Below are positions 1 to 7,042 of a DNA stretch of 18,437 nucleotides, in pieces. Within the stretch, counting starts at the first letter, position 1. Each line of letters opens with the position of its first letter. The DNA lies in the NCBI GenBank assembly GCA_002452515.1, contig DKEN01000088.1:1-18437 (forward strand), read 5' to 3'. The notes beneath the pieces were generated by a model that made no database searches, was not told the DNA's origin, and worked only from the letters and a program-made list of their open reading frames with translations. The translations under genes and the position numbers were made by a program. This DNA comes from Spartobacteria bacterium UBA6821. GTDB lineage: Bacteria; Verrucomicrobiota; Verrucomicrobiia; Chthoniobacterales; UBA6821.

Positions 1-1340
1 GCATGGCCATCGCGATGGCGCTGAACGGCGGACTGGGGCTGATTCACTACAACATGCCGGAACGCGAGCAACTCTCGCAGGTCAGCCGCGTCAAATATCA
101 CGTGCAAGGGCTCATCCAGGAACCGATCAAAGTCGCGCCCGACCAGCTCATCGGCGACGTGCTGGCGCTGATCGAACAAAAAAAATTCGGGTTCAGCACG
201 TTTCCCGTGGTGGATGCGAAAGGGATTTTGGTCGGCCTGCTTTCCGGTCATGTGGTCAAGCCGCGCTACGCTGCCAAGACGGTGGCTGAGGCGCTGACCC
301 CGCGCACGCAGGTTCATACGGTCACCCGGAAGGAATTGGGGGCCGACCCGATCGCCTTAGCCGACCGCTTTTTCACCGAACATCTCGGCATCCACAAACT
401 CCTGGTGGTGGACGAGGAGGATCGTCTCCACGGTCTGATCACAATGAGCGATGTGGAGAAGATCACTCAGGAACGCAAAGCTCAGTTCAAACCTGCCCGC
501 GACTCACAATTCCGACTGCTCTGCGGTGCTGCGGTCTCTGCCACCCGCGATGCCTTTGGCGAACTCGACCGTGACCGCATTCTGGGCCATGTAGGTGCTC
601 TACTGGAACGCGGCCTTGATGCTGTGGCCGTATCTACTGCCCACGGACACACAAAGGGAGTAGGGGACACCGTCCGTGTCCTGCGAGACGCCTTTCCTGA
701 GCTTCCCATCATTGCCGGGAATGTGACCAGTGCCGCCGGTGTGGACTATCTTGCCGATCGTGGTGCCAGTGTCATCAAAATCGGTCAGGGTCCGGGTTCT
801 ATCTGCACCACACGCATAGTGGCAGGAGTGGGGATCCCACAGATGACGGCACTCTATGTCTGCTCCAAGGCAGCCGAGAAGAAGGGGGTTGCGCTTCTGG
901 CCGATGGCGGAATTACCAAATCAGGAGATATCGTCAAAGCGCTCACACTCGCGCAAGGCGTCATCTGTGGTGGTATTCTGGCCGGTTGCACCGAGTCACC
1001 GGGCGAGGTAGTTGAGATCGGAGGGAAACTTTACAAACAATACCGCGGCATGGGGAGTTTGGCGGCGATGAATGCAGGGAGTGCCGCCCGCTACGGCCAT
1101 CAGAAAGGTGACACCACACGGAAGGTTGCTGCTGAGGGAATCGAAGCTCTGAAAGAATCAAGTGGCCCGGTTGACCGTGTGCTTGCCAATCTGATCGGTG
1201 GTATCCAGAGCGGCATGGGTTATCTGGGGGCGGGGGATCTGGCGCAACTACGCACCAAGGCACGTTACATTCGTGTTAGTCCGGCGGGTCAGCGTGAAGC
1301 AGCCCCGCACGATGTGGTGGAATTGAAGACCCGGAATTGA
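1..1340 (+). CDS. guaB: IMP dehydrogenase, 5'-truncated by window edge
   Basis: Catalyses NAD-dependent oxidation of IMP to XMP, the committed step of GMP synthesis. The reading frame is open to base 1, and the visible 445 residues begin inside the first barrel strand ([12 protein letters not shown]), so about 60 N-terminal residues lie outside the window. Numbering from the first visible Met, a pair of CBS domains occupies about 35-155, inserted in the barrel. The catalytic loop GSICTTR has the nucleophile at Cys268, the flap YRGMGSL is at about 347-353, and the Arg-Tyr pair of the mobile flap is at 363-364. Several normally constant positions differ. The motif usually read as ID(S/T)(S/A)HGH is VSTAHGH (Asp to Ser211), the loop begins GQGPGS instead of GIGPGS (Gln262), and the usual GSMLAG is GGILAG. 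The family is certain. A divergent guaB subtype or a second paralogue is possible. Confidence 0.93.
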   Translation, partial: MAIAMALNGGLGLIHYNMPEREQLSQVSRVKYHVQGLIQEPIKVAPDQLIGDVLALIEQKKFGFSTFPVVDAKGILVGLLSGHVVKPRYAAKTVAEALTPRTQVHTVTRKELGADPIALADRFFTEHLGIHKLLVVDEEDRLHGLITMSDVEKITQERKAQFKPARDSQFRLLCGAAVSATRDAFGELDRDRILGHVGALLERGLDAVAVSTAHGHTKGVGDTVRVLRDAFPELPIIAGNVTSAAGVDYLADRGASVIKIGQGPGSICTTRIVAGVGIPQMTALYVCSKAAEKKGVALLADGGITKSGDIVKALTLAQGVICGGILAGCTESPGEVVEIGGKLYKQYRGMGSLAAMNAGSAARYGHQKGDTTRKVAAEGIEALKESSGPVDRVLANLIGGIQSGMGYLGAGDLAQLRTKARYIRVSPAGQREAAPHDVVELKTRN

Positions 1341-1353
1341 TCTTTTAGGCGGA

Positions 1354-1428
1354 GTCGAGGTGCGAAGGACGAGAGTCCCTTGCGAGGTTGAGAGTTTTGA
1401 GCATCTCGCCCTCGACTTGTGTCCTTCG
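1354..1428. other. Nested inverted repeats between convergent genes, possible terminator
   Basis: An outer 8-bp perfect inverted repeat (CGAAGGAC 1363-1370 with GTCCTTCG 1421-1428) encloses a second one (GCGAG 1382-1386 with CTCGC 1405-1409). A competing pairing is GTCGAGG 1354-1360 with CCTCGAC 1410-1416. It fills the gap between the IMP dehydrogenase stop and the end of the opposing gene. No T-tract follows on either strand, so a bidirectional terminator role is inferred from position only. Confidence 0.35.
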
Positions 1429-1442
1429 ACTTTCAGCTTAGC

Positions 1443-2432
1443 CTACCAGCCCAAGACCATGGCGAAAATCAGCGGAGCCACGATTGAGGCATCCGATTCC
1501 ACGATGAACTTCGGTGTCTCGATGCCGAGTTTGCCCCAGGTAATTTTTTCGTTGGGAACGGCACCGGAGTAGCTGCCGTAGCTCGTTGTTGAATCACTGA
1601 TCTGGCAGAAATAACCCCATAGAGGAATTTCCGGGCGTTGGAGATCCTGATGGAGCATGGGAACCACACAGATCGGAAAGTCACCGGCAATACCACCGCC
1701 GATTTGGAAGAAACCGATAGAACCGGTGTCGCCGATCTGTTGGGAGTTGGCGGTGTACCATTCGGCAAGTGTCTTCATGTATTCGATGCCAGTGCGCACG
1801 GTATGGATGTTTTTCACATCACCGCTGATGCAATGGCCGGTGAACATATTGCCCAGGGTGGAGTCTTCCCAACCGGGAACGAACATGGGGAGGTTCTTTT
1901 TGGCGGCTTCCATGAGCCAGCTGTTCTTGGGGTCGATCTGATACTCCAGCTTCCCGCCGAGCAGGATGCGGTACATGAACTCATGGGGGAAGAGGCGTTC
2001 GCCTTTCTGATCACAAGCGATCCACTCTTCAAGCACGACATGCTCAATCCGGCGCATCGCCTCCATCTCGGGAATGCAGGTATCGGTGACGCGGTTCATG
2101 TGACGGTTCAGTAAATCCTGTTCATCCTGCGGGGTGAGATCCCGGTAGTTAGGGACTCGCTCATAGTAGTCATGGGCCACAAGGTTGAAGACATCCTCTT
2201 CCAGATTGGCTCCGGTACAACAGATGGCATGAACCTTGTCCTGGCGGATCATTTCAGCGAGGGAAAGTCCCAGCTCGGCCGTGCTCATCGCGCCCGCGAT
2301 TGTGAGGAACATCGTTCCTCCTTTATCCAGATGAGCCGTGTAGGCATGGGCGGCATCCTTCAAGGCAGCGGCATTGAAATGACGGTAGTGGTGTTCGATG
2401 AAGTTGGAAATGGGGCCGGATGTCGTGCTCAT
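1443..2432 (-). CDS. Deoxyhypusine synthase-like protein (likely polyamine biosynthesis)
   Basis: The 329-residue protein belongs to the deoxyhypusine synthase family, which transfers the aminobutyl group of spermidine in an NAD-dependent reaction via a lysine imine. In eukaryotes the acceptor is a lysine of eIF5A. Bacteria lack eIF5A, and bacterial homologues have been linked to homospermidine or related polyamine synthesis (often labelled speY). Visible landmarks are TGANLEEDV at about 73-81, a Gly-rich stretch IGGGIAGDFP at about 244-253, and the C-terminal ITWGKL, whose Lys301 aligns with the catalytic lysine of human DHS (SWGKI), followed by ESDASIV. The catalytic machinery therefore looks intact. 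There is no Shine-Dalgarno before the ATG at 2432. The gene is convergent with IMP dehydrogenase and its transcription runs toward it. Family assignment is firm, but the substrate is not shown by the sequence. Confidence 0.85.
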   Translation of the reverse strand: MSTTSGPISNFIEHHYRHFNAAALKDAAHAYTAHLDKGGTMFLTIAGAMSTAELGLSLAEMIRQDKVHAICCTGANLEEDVFNLVAHDYYERVPNYRDLTPQDEQDLLNRHMNRVTDTCIPEMEAMRRIEHVVLEEWIACDQKGERLFPHEFMYRILLGGKLEYQIDPKNSWLMEAAKKNLPMFVPGWEDSTLGNMFTGHCISGDVKNIHTVRTGIEYMKTLAEWYTANSQQIGDTGSIGFFQIGGGIAGDFPICVVPMLHQDLQRPEIPLWGYFCQISDSTTSYGSYSGAVPNEKITWGKLGIETPKFIVESDASIVAPLIFAMVLGW

Positions 2433-2506
2433 AGATTGGATGGAGAGTGAAGGATGTCGTAAAATGAACGGGGAGGGAATGGTGGAGAATCTCTCAGGAG
2501 ACAGAG

Positions 2507-2537
2507 AAAAACCGCGCCTAAACGGGCGACGTGGTTT
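2507..2537 (-). terminator. Rho-independent terminator of the entericidin gene
   Basis: Read on the minus strand, a stem is formed by AAACC/GGTTT (outer) and CGCC/GGCG (inner) around a CGTTTA loop, with small internal mismatches. It is followed by a run of five T. It lies about 30 bases past the stop of the small lipoprotein gene and before the next minus-strand gene start at 2432. Confidence 0.55.
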
Positions 2538-2568
2538 GTTGGACTCCGTACGCTGACAGTACTCAGTG

Positions 2569-2715
2569 TTACAATGTGCTTTTCACGACATTGGCACTTT
2601 TGGTGACCACATGCCCGACCGAGCTGATATCCTGACCAGCACCGCCGATAATGCCGCAGCCTGTTAAACTCAGCAGAAGGAGAGCCACGAGAACCAAAGA
2701 AAAGAGGTGTTTCAT
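2569..2715 (-). CDS. Entericidin EcnA/B-type small lipoprotein
   Basis: This is a 48-residue ORF starting MKHLFSLVLVALLLLSLTGC: a short basic start, a hydrophobic stretch and an LTGC lipobox with lipidated Cys20. The mature part is only 29 residues and carries the entericidin pattern G-x-G-x-D-I-x(3)-G-x(2)-V (GGAGQDISSVGHVV), ending in a Ser/Val/Lys-rich tail. Entericidins are membrane lipoproteins of E. coli linked to stationary phase and envelope stress, where EcnA/EcnB act as antidote and toxin. Many bacteria carry single homologues of unclear role. The gene has its own promoter 9 bases from the ATG and a hairpin terminator downstream, so it is probably a monocistron between the phosphatase gene and the DHS-like gene. 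There is only one possible Met start. Family call is good and the exact function unknown. Confidence 0.8.
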   Translation of the reverse strand: MKHLFSLVLVALLLLSLTGCGIIGGAGQDISSVGHVVTKSANVVKSTL

Positions 2716-2724
2716 CACCGATGG

Positions 2725-2752
2725 ATTATAGGCGCTATTCTTTCCCTGTCGA
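2725..2752 (-). promoter_or_regulatory. Sigma70-type promoter, giving a leaderless or near-leaderless mRNA
   Basis: On the minus strand TCGACA (2752-2747, 5 of 6 to TTGACA) is separated by 16 bases from a perfect TATAAT (2730-2725). Only nine bases lie between TATAAT and the ATG at 2715, so the expected transcription start falls 0-3 bases before the start codon and leaves no room for a ribosome binding site. Confidence 0.5.
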
Positions 2753-2767
2753 TCCGTGATCGGCTCA

Positions 2768-3478
2768 TCAGGAATGCGATGCCGTCGCTTTCCGGGCAGC
2801 CTGAATTTCGGAAACTACCCCGGCCCACTTTTTCTGGAATATGGGGTTTGTCAGGAATTGTGCCGCTAGGAATTTTCCATAGATTTTTCCAGCGCGGACA
2901 TCAGCTGGAAAATGACGCCCCAGAATGACACGGAACCAGGCTTTCTCACGAGCCTGCAGGTGAAGTGCCTTCTGCTCATCAGGGATCGCATTGCTAAGCA
3001 GGTCGGCCCAAACAAAGGCGCGTGTCGTATGGCCGCTCGGATAGGAATATCCGTCGCTTTTCTCTGGGTCTCCGGTTTCCAGCCAGTAAATGGGGCGCGT
3101 CCGGGCAAAATGATGTTTGGCAATCTCGATGGCCTGCTTGGTTTCCTTGTCAACCTTCGTGAAGAGAGCCGTAGTTTTGGGAAGATTGCGTGAGTTGAAC
3201 CAGCTTCCAAGGGTCTCGGAGTAGTCGAAGACCGAGTCATGCGAGGCCGCAATCGCCTTGGTGACGGCTTCCTTGTTGGCGGTGGCGCGGGCATTCTTCA
3301 GATAACCGGTGTCAATCCGGTATTGTTCGGTACCAGGCTGGGGAGGGGCGGGAATGATCGCCTCGATGTTATAATGAGTTGGATCAATGAAGGCCGCCTT
3401 GGCTGTCAGCGGCAAGGAAAGGAAAAGTGTCAGCGCCAAGACTGAGAAATAGAGGGTGCGGATGATCGAGGTGGTCAT
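2768..3478 (-). CDS. Periplasmic class A-like acid phosphatase (PAP2 superfamily)
   Basis: The 236-residue protein has a cleavable signal peptide (hydrophobic core about 6-24, likely cleavage after TAKA-28/29). The mature enzyme shows the three PAP2 motifs: K121-x6-R128-P129, the PSGH block at 147-150 with His150, and a third motif R183-x5-H189-x3-D193 (FRVILGRHFPAD). The context YSYPSGHT is close to the class A nonspecific acid phosphatase signature GSYPSGHT (PhoN/PhoC type). It should hydrolyse phosphomonoesters in the periplasm through a phosphohistidine intermediate, releasing phosphate for uptake. It has no membrane helices other than the signal, unlike lipid-phosphate phosphatases of the same superfamily. 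It lies in tandem after the GH30 gene (89-base gap). No Shine-Dalgarno is seen before the ATG. Confidence 0.9.
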   Translation of the reverse strand: MTTSIIRTLYFSVLALTLFLSLPLTAKAAFIDPTHYNIEAIIPAPPQPGTEQYRIDTGYLKNARATANKEAVTKAIAASHDSVFDYSETLGSWFNSRNLPKTTALFTKVDKETKQAIEIAKHHFARTRPIYWLETGDPEKSDGYSYPSGHTTRAFVWADLLSNAIPDEQKALHLQAREKAWFRVILGRHFPADVRAGKIYGKFLAAQFLTNPIFQKKWAGVVSEIQAARKATASHS

Positions 3479-3567
3479 GAAGAGGGTGAACCTATGAGTT
3501 CCATATACGAGGGATCATCGCAAAAAGAAAATTGGGAAGAAGTCCGCTACTTCAGACTAGCGCTTCC

Positions 3568-5049
3568 TTAAAGAGTGACATTCTCGATCTCGAGAGTCTC
3601 CACGGAATCAGGAGGAAGCAGTAGTTCAAGACGTTTTCCAACGAGTTTCACATCTTGATGTATCTCGTAACGAGATGCTGCCTTGGGTTCGGTAATCCAG
3701 CGTGTCACAGGACCGCCAACAGAAGTGAACTTATCCAAGTTAATGAGTTTTTTTCCTCCCCTATCGGCTCGAATAACTAGAACGAGGTGGTGATTTTTCG
3801 AATCAAAGGCTGCCACAGTGGCAGTATCATCCGATTTCAACATGGTCATGCCTTCCCGGATATGGCGTGTGAATTGTGCGACGACAAAATACTTTGGATT
3901 GATGCCTAGAAATTTTGATCGCGCCATATTGGTTCGCAAAAAGCCCCAACCGCTATAATCAAATGGTTGCCAGTAGCACCATGCGCTCGGGTGCAGGCAA
4001 CAAAAATCCAAATCAAGGCAGTGAGCCAGCAGCAAGCCCGATTCATCCTTATCACCGTATTCCGAATTCTTGAGTGCTTTGCCATCGTTTGAAACGAGTT
4101 GGTAAAGAACGGCGCGCTTACCCCCAGTATATTGATAGCCGTGGACATTCACCTCGTTGACAAGAGCTTTCACTGCGGGGCCGAAACTCTCCCAAGTCGA
4201 GAGGGCGGAATTATAGGAAGTTTCATCCGAGGCGGCGATGGGAAGGTCTTTCAACCCAAGAGCATCGAGTCTCTTCCGGAGTAGAGGCACCATTTCTGCC
4301 TGCAAGGACCGGGAAAAGTGGCAGCCCTCCTGTTTGCCATTCGCTTTCCAATAATCGGAGGAGGGTTCATTGAACGGTTCAACAGAGGTGAAGCTGATCC
4401 CCCAATCATCCTTGGATTGCTTGGCAATGGTGGCCAGATAGGTCGCAAACGCTTCTTTAAATTCAGGAGCGAGATTGTCACCCTTGCCATCCGCTGATCC
4501 GGAGGGATTAAGATTTTTACACATCCACCACATTGGGGAATTGGAAAAGAGTTCGAAATAATTTGCTCCGCGATCATGCGCTTTTTTAAGCATCGAGCGT
4601 TGCTTTTTATCCGCCTTCCAATTCCAGGATGACGAATGGGGATCGGAATTTTTACCATCCAGCCAGAAACCCTGGATATGACGGAAGGGAAAGATGATTT
4701 TGCTGACGCCCATCGACTTCCCATTTACTTCGTTCCAACTGCAGGCTCCAGCGTTGTAGCGGACGATGTTCATGCCAAGTCCCGGGAGCTTCTGGCCTTC
4801 GAAAGGTACTATCTTTGTCGTAAAAAGCAGGTCGGCCAGATCGTCCCTATTACCGAAGACATTTCCATCCCAGCAGAGGGAAGTACCCCATCCTTTCCAA
4901 GTGCCATGCTTGATTGTTGGGTCAATCTGGACGACACGATTAAAAACTGGTGGCTCCTCTGCTCGTAACGGACTAAGCAGTCCAAGAATAGAAAATGCGA
5001 GGCATAAAAATGAAAGAAATCGCAGGCAAATCGCAGAAATCAGGAGCAT
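3568..5049 (-). CDS. Secreted GH30-family glycosidase, endo-beta-1,6-galactanase-like
   Basis: The 493-residue protein has an N-terminal hydrophobic signal (about 1-30, ending SPLRAEE). The sequence GWGTSLCW at 53-60, the FSNSPMWWMCKNLNPSG block at about 168-184 and the tandem Trp/Tyr-rich region near 345-370 match the GH30 subfamily that contains fungal endo-beta-1,6-galactanases. The likely acid/base is Glu228 in VEPFNEP and the likely nucleophile is Glu330 in SEYGD, a spacing of about 100 residues as in clan GH-A retaining enzymes. The last ~90 residues fit the beta-domain that GH30 enzymes carry beside the barrel. The expected substrate is a beta-1,6-linked galactan, such as arabinogalactan side chains, or a related beta-glycan. 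The substrate is inferred from resemblance and is less certain than the family. It is divergently oriented from the stress operon starting at 5472. Confidence 0.85.
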   Translation of the reverse strand: MLLISAICLRFLSFLCLAFSILGLLSPLRAEEPPVFNRVVQIDPTIKHGTWKGWGTSLCWDGNVFGNRDDLADLLFTTKIVPFEGQKLPGLGMNIVRYNAGACSWNEVNGKSMGVSKIIFPFRHIQGFWLDGKNSDPHSSSWNWKADKKQRSMLKKAHDRGANYFELFSNSPMWWMCKNLNPSGSADGKGDNLAPEFKEAFATYLATIAKQSKDDWGISFTSVEPFNEPSSDYWKANGKQEGCHFSRSLQAEMVPLLRKRLDALGLKDLPIAASDETSYNSALSTWESFGPAVKALVNEVNVHGYQYTGGKRAVLYQLVSNDGKALKNSEYGDKDESGLLLAHCLDLDFCCLHPSAWCYWQPFDYSGWGFLRTNMARSKFLGINPKYFVVAQFTRHIREGMTMLKSDDTATVAAFDSKNHHLVLVIRADRGGKKLINLDKFTSVGGPVTRWITEPKAASRYEIHQDVKLVGKRLELLLPPDSVETLEIENVTL

Positions 5050-5399
5050 AACGAGGGGGATGTCACGAAGTTGCCTTCTAAAAACGAGGCGGGAGCAGAA
5101 TCACTCTTCGTTTGTCGTGATTCTAAGTCTAAAATAGCCTTATCGACAGAGTAATCAAGCGCACTCGTCAACAAACAAAAATTACCTTTTTAGGGTCTTT
5201 GGACGTCCCCTAGAGTTGATATAAATACACCATTGAAAGGAAATCCTGACGTGACTTGGGATAACGTATTTTTGGTAGATATTAAACGGAACATCTAAGC
5301 CATGTATCTTGTTTTTCAAAAGCTCATTTATCTGCTGGAGTCATCTCTCTGTTTTCATCTGACTAATAGTATTGGTGTTCCTAAACAAAAAGAATGGTG

Positions 5400-5417
5400 G
5401 GGTTATCACCCTATAGG
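5400..5417 (+). promoter_or_regulatory. Regulatory motif copy A: GGGTT-N3-ACCCTATAGG
   Basis: This is one of four copies in the window of GGGTT-N2..7-ACCCYATAG, all intergenic and all reading toward the next gene. This one lies 54 bases before the first gene of the stress operon. GGGT and ACCC form a short inverted repeat. The identity of the binding factor is unknown. Confidence 0.6.
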
Positions 5418-5438
5418 AACCCATTGTGGAGAGGATTA

Positions 5439-5469
5439 GTGTGTTGATCGGAAACAACCCCAAACACAC
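5439..5469 (+). other. Leader stem-loop two bases upstream of the stress-protein start
   Basis: A perfect 7-bp inverted repeat, GTGTGTT (5439-5445) with AACACAC (5463-5469), ends two bases before the ATG at 5472. The only Shine-Dalgarno-like stretch, GGAGAGGA at 5428-5435, lies on its far side. Closing the stem would shorten the effective distance from that site to the ATG. Confidence 0.4.
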
Positions 5470-5506
5470 CAATGAACCCACATACTACCGTCGTAGCGAC
5501 TTTTAA
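5441..5506 (+). CDS. Possible leader peptide (uORF), GTG start
   Basis: This is a 21-codon frame starting at GTG, five bases after GGAGAGGA, the best-placed ribosome binding site noticed in the window. It ends TAA inside the next gene, overlapping the stress-protein start by 35 bases in another frame. The peptide begins MLIGNNPKHT and resembles nothing known. It may couple translation to the downstream gene, or the ribosome site may serve that gene through the stem-loop. Weakly supported. Confidence 0.2.
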   Translation: MLIGNNPKHTNEPTYYRRSDF

Positions 5507-6023
5507 TTCCCACACGGATGCGGAAGCCGCAGTTAATGAACTCCACACGTCTGGTTTTCCCATGAATACCCTTTCAATTGTCGGGCGCGACTACCAGACA
5601 GATGAGCATGTCCTAGGATACTATACTACTGGAGACCGAATGAAATACTGGGGTGGGCTGGGAGCTTTCTGGGGTGGAATCTGGGGCATAATCTTTGGCT
5701 CGGGTCTTTTCTTTATTCCAGGAGTTGGCCCTTTGCTGGTAGGCGGACCACTCGTGGGATGGATTATCGCGGCCTTGGAAAGCGCAATTGTTGTTGGTGG
5801 CCTCAGTGCAGTTGGAGCCGGTCTCTACAGCCAGGGAATTCCAAAGGATAGTATTTTAAAGTACGAAACGGACATTAAGAGCGGCAAGTATGTCCTGATT
5901 GCTCATGGAACTGCTGAGGAAGCCGAGCGCGCACGGGATATCATCAGCACGACGAATCCCGAATCACTTGATCATCATCAGTGCTCGCATGAACAGAAAG
6001 AGCCATGCTTGGTGCATGCTTAA
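5472..6023 (+). CDS. General stress protein 17M (YflT)-like glycine-rich membrane protein
   Basis: The 183-residue protein has three parts. Residues 4-50 resemble the YflT/GSP17M stress domain: beta strand VVATFNS, the helix TDAEAAVNELHTSGF, then LSIVGRDY. Residues 58-118 are strongly hydrophobic and rich in Gly, Trp and Pro (GGLGAFWGGIWGIIFGSGLFF onward), most likely two membrane segments with glycine-zipper packing. Residues 120-160 form a second alpha/beta piece (GKYVLIAHGTAEEAERARDII) like the partner strand of such domains. The His/Cys-rich tail HHQCSH has potential metal ligands. Proteins of this make-up are common in stress-gene clusters, but no activity is established. It is the first gene of the operon. 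The frame upstream is closed by a TGA at 5445, so the ATG at 5472 is the only sensible start despite lacking an adjacent ribosome site. Confidence 0.7.
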   Translation: MNPHTTVVATFNSHTDAEAAVNELHTSGFPMNTLSIVGRDYQTDEHVLGYYTTGDRMKYWGGLGAFWGGIWGIIFGSGLFFIPGVGPLLVGGPLVGWIIAALESAIVVGGLSAVGAGLYSQGIPKDSILKYETDIKSGKYVLIAHGTAEEAERARDIISTTNPESLDHHQCSHEQKEPCLVHA

Positions 6024-6036
6024 ACAGATTCTCTTC

Positions 6037-6094
6037 CAGACCATGCCGTCAATAGGTTGATTCCTAGAGGTAGGCATGGTCTGCCTGAATCAAC
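6037..6094 (+). promoter_or_regulatory. Leader with two mutually exclusive hairpins before the slipin gene
   Basis: Structure 1 pairs CAGACCATGCC (6037-6047) with GGCATGGTCTG (6073-6083), a perfect 11-bp stem. Structure 2 pairs GTTGATTC (6056-6063) with GAATCAAC (6087-6094) and, inside it, AGGCA (6072-6076) with TGCCT (6082-6086) around a 5-base loop. Both need bases 6073-6083, so only one can form at a time. It sits in the 83-base gap between the stress-protein and slipin genes. A five-T run follows at 6102-6106, directly before the ATG. Confidence 0.55.
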
Positions 6095-6106
6095 GATCTC
6101 CTTTTT

Positions 6107-7042
6107 ATGAAATCAAACAATTCTTTTGGAACCCTTATATTTCTCCTTATTTTCGGAGTAGGAGCAGCGTTTGCTTATCTTATAAGCAAGGAAGTCGGAA
6201 ACACCGTCTCTGGTTGGATTGCAGTATCTGCCTTCCTTGTGGCGATTATTGCATCTTCCTCGATTCGAGTCGCGGATCAGTGGGATCGGGCCGTGGTGCT
6301 GAGGTTGGGTCAATTTCATGCACTGAAAGGGCCGGGGCTATTTTTTATCATTCCGGTCTTCGATGCCATTCCCTACTGGATTGACACGAGGGTAATCACA
6401 ACTGGTTTTAAAGCAGAAAAAACCCTTACCAAAGATACCGTACCAGTGGATGTGGATGCGGTTCTTTTCTGGAAGGTGGTCGACCCCAAGAGGGCTGCTC
6501 TCGATGTTGCGGACTATCAGAGCGCAATCAGCTGGGCCTCGCAAACCGCCTTGCGTGATGTCATCGGGAAAACGATGCTCTCCGATATGCTGGAAGGGAG
6601 GGATAAAATCAGCGGCCTTTTGCAGAAAATCATCGATGAACGTACAGAGCCATGGGGCATCAACGTTATTGCCGTCGAGGTAAAGGATGTCCTTATTCCA
6701 TCGGCCCTTGAGGATGCCATGTCGATGCAGGCCCAAGCAGAAAGGGAGAGGCAGGCCCGGGTGATCCTTGGGGATTCAGAGCGCCAAGTAGCCGAAAAAT
6801 TTGCGGAGGCAGCTAAGAGCTACCAGCATAATCCGGTGGCCTTTCATTTGAGGGCCATGAACATGCTCTATGAGGGGCTGAAGGAGAACGCTACGATTGT
6901 TATCGTTCCGAGCACTGCAGTTGAAAGCATGCAACTCGGGGGACTTGCCGGACTGACAGCATTGACGATGGGAATCGGTCAGGATGGGGTCAACGGCAAC
7001 AAAGCCTTGGCCGATCCAATACCCGAACTGAGCAGAGCTTAA
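6107..7042 (+). CDS. Slipin / stomatin-like SPFH (band 7) membrane protein
   Basis: The 311-residue protein has two hydrophobic segments (about 8-27 and 36-52), giving a short membrane hairpin. The SPFH domain follows: DQWDRAVVLRLGQF at about 57-70, GPGLFFIIPVFDAIPYWIDTR, then TKDTVPVDVDAVLFWKVVDP at about 108-127. A charged heptad-like stretch (AQAERERQARVILGDSERQVAEKFAEAA, about 209-236) matches the coiled-coil oligomerisation region of slipins. Slipins form large ring or cage oligomers that organise membrane microdomains and associated proteases or channels. This one lacks an adjacent NfeD-type protease gene. It sits 83 bases after the stress membrane protein and directly abuts rpiB, so it is probably cotranscribed. 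An envelope-stress or membrane-integrity role is inferred from family and context. Confidence 0.9.
   Translation: MKSNNSFGTLIFLLIFGVGAAFAYLISKEVGNTVSGWIAVSAFLVAIIASSSIRVADQWDRAVVLRLGQFHALKGPGLFFIIPVFDAIPYWIDTRVITTGFKAEKTLTKDTVPVDVDAVLFWKVVDPKRAALDVADYQSAISWASQTALRDVIGKTMLSDMLEGRDKISGLLQKIIDERTEPWGINVIAVEVKDVLIPSALEDAMSMQAQAERERQARVILGDSERQVAEKFAEAAKSYQHNPVAFHLRAMNMLYEGLKENATIVIVPSTAVESMQLGGLAGLTALTMGIGQDGVNGNKALADPIPELSRA

Larger units (their letters stand above)
5050..5471. promoter_or_regulatory. Divergent intergenic regulatory region
   Basis: This 422-base, AT-rich gap separates the GH30 gene (-) from the stress operon (+) and should hold both promoters. On the minus strand TTGATT-N16-TATTTT, about 80-110 bases before the GH30 start, is a weak sigma70 candidate. 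On the plus side there is the GGGTT/ACCC motif at 5400-5417 and a stem-loop at 5439-5469. A 45-codon ORF at 5302-5439 has no ribosome site and no recognisable product. Confidence 0.5.

Noticed and set aside
1608..1625. ATAACCCCATAG resembling the 3' half of the GGGTT/ACCC motif
   Set aside because: Lies inside the DHS-like coding sequence on the opposite strand and lacks the GGGTT arm.
5302..5439. 45-codon ORF (MYLVFQKLIYLL...) in the divergent intergenic region
   Set aside because: No ribosome site, no recognisable family, and motif A lies within it; probably chance in an AT-rich gap.
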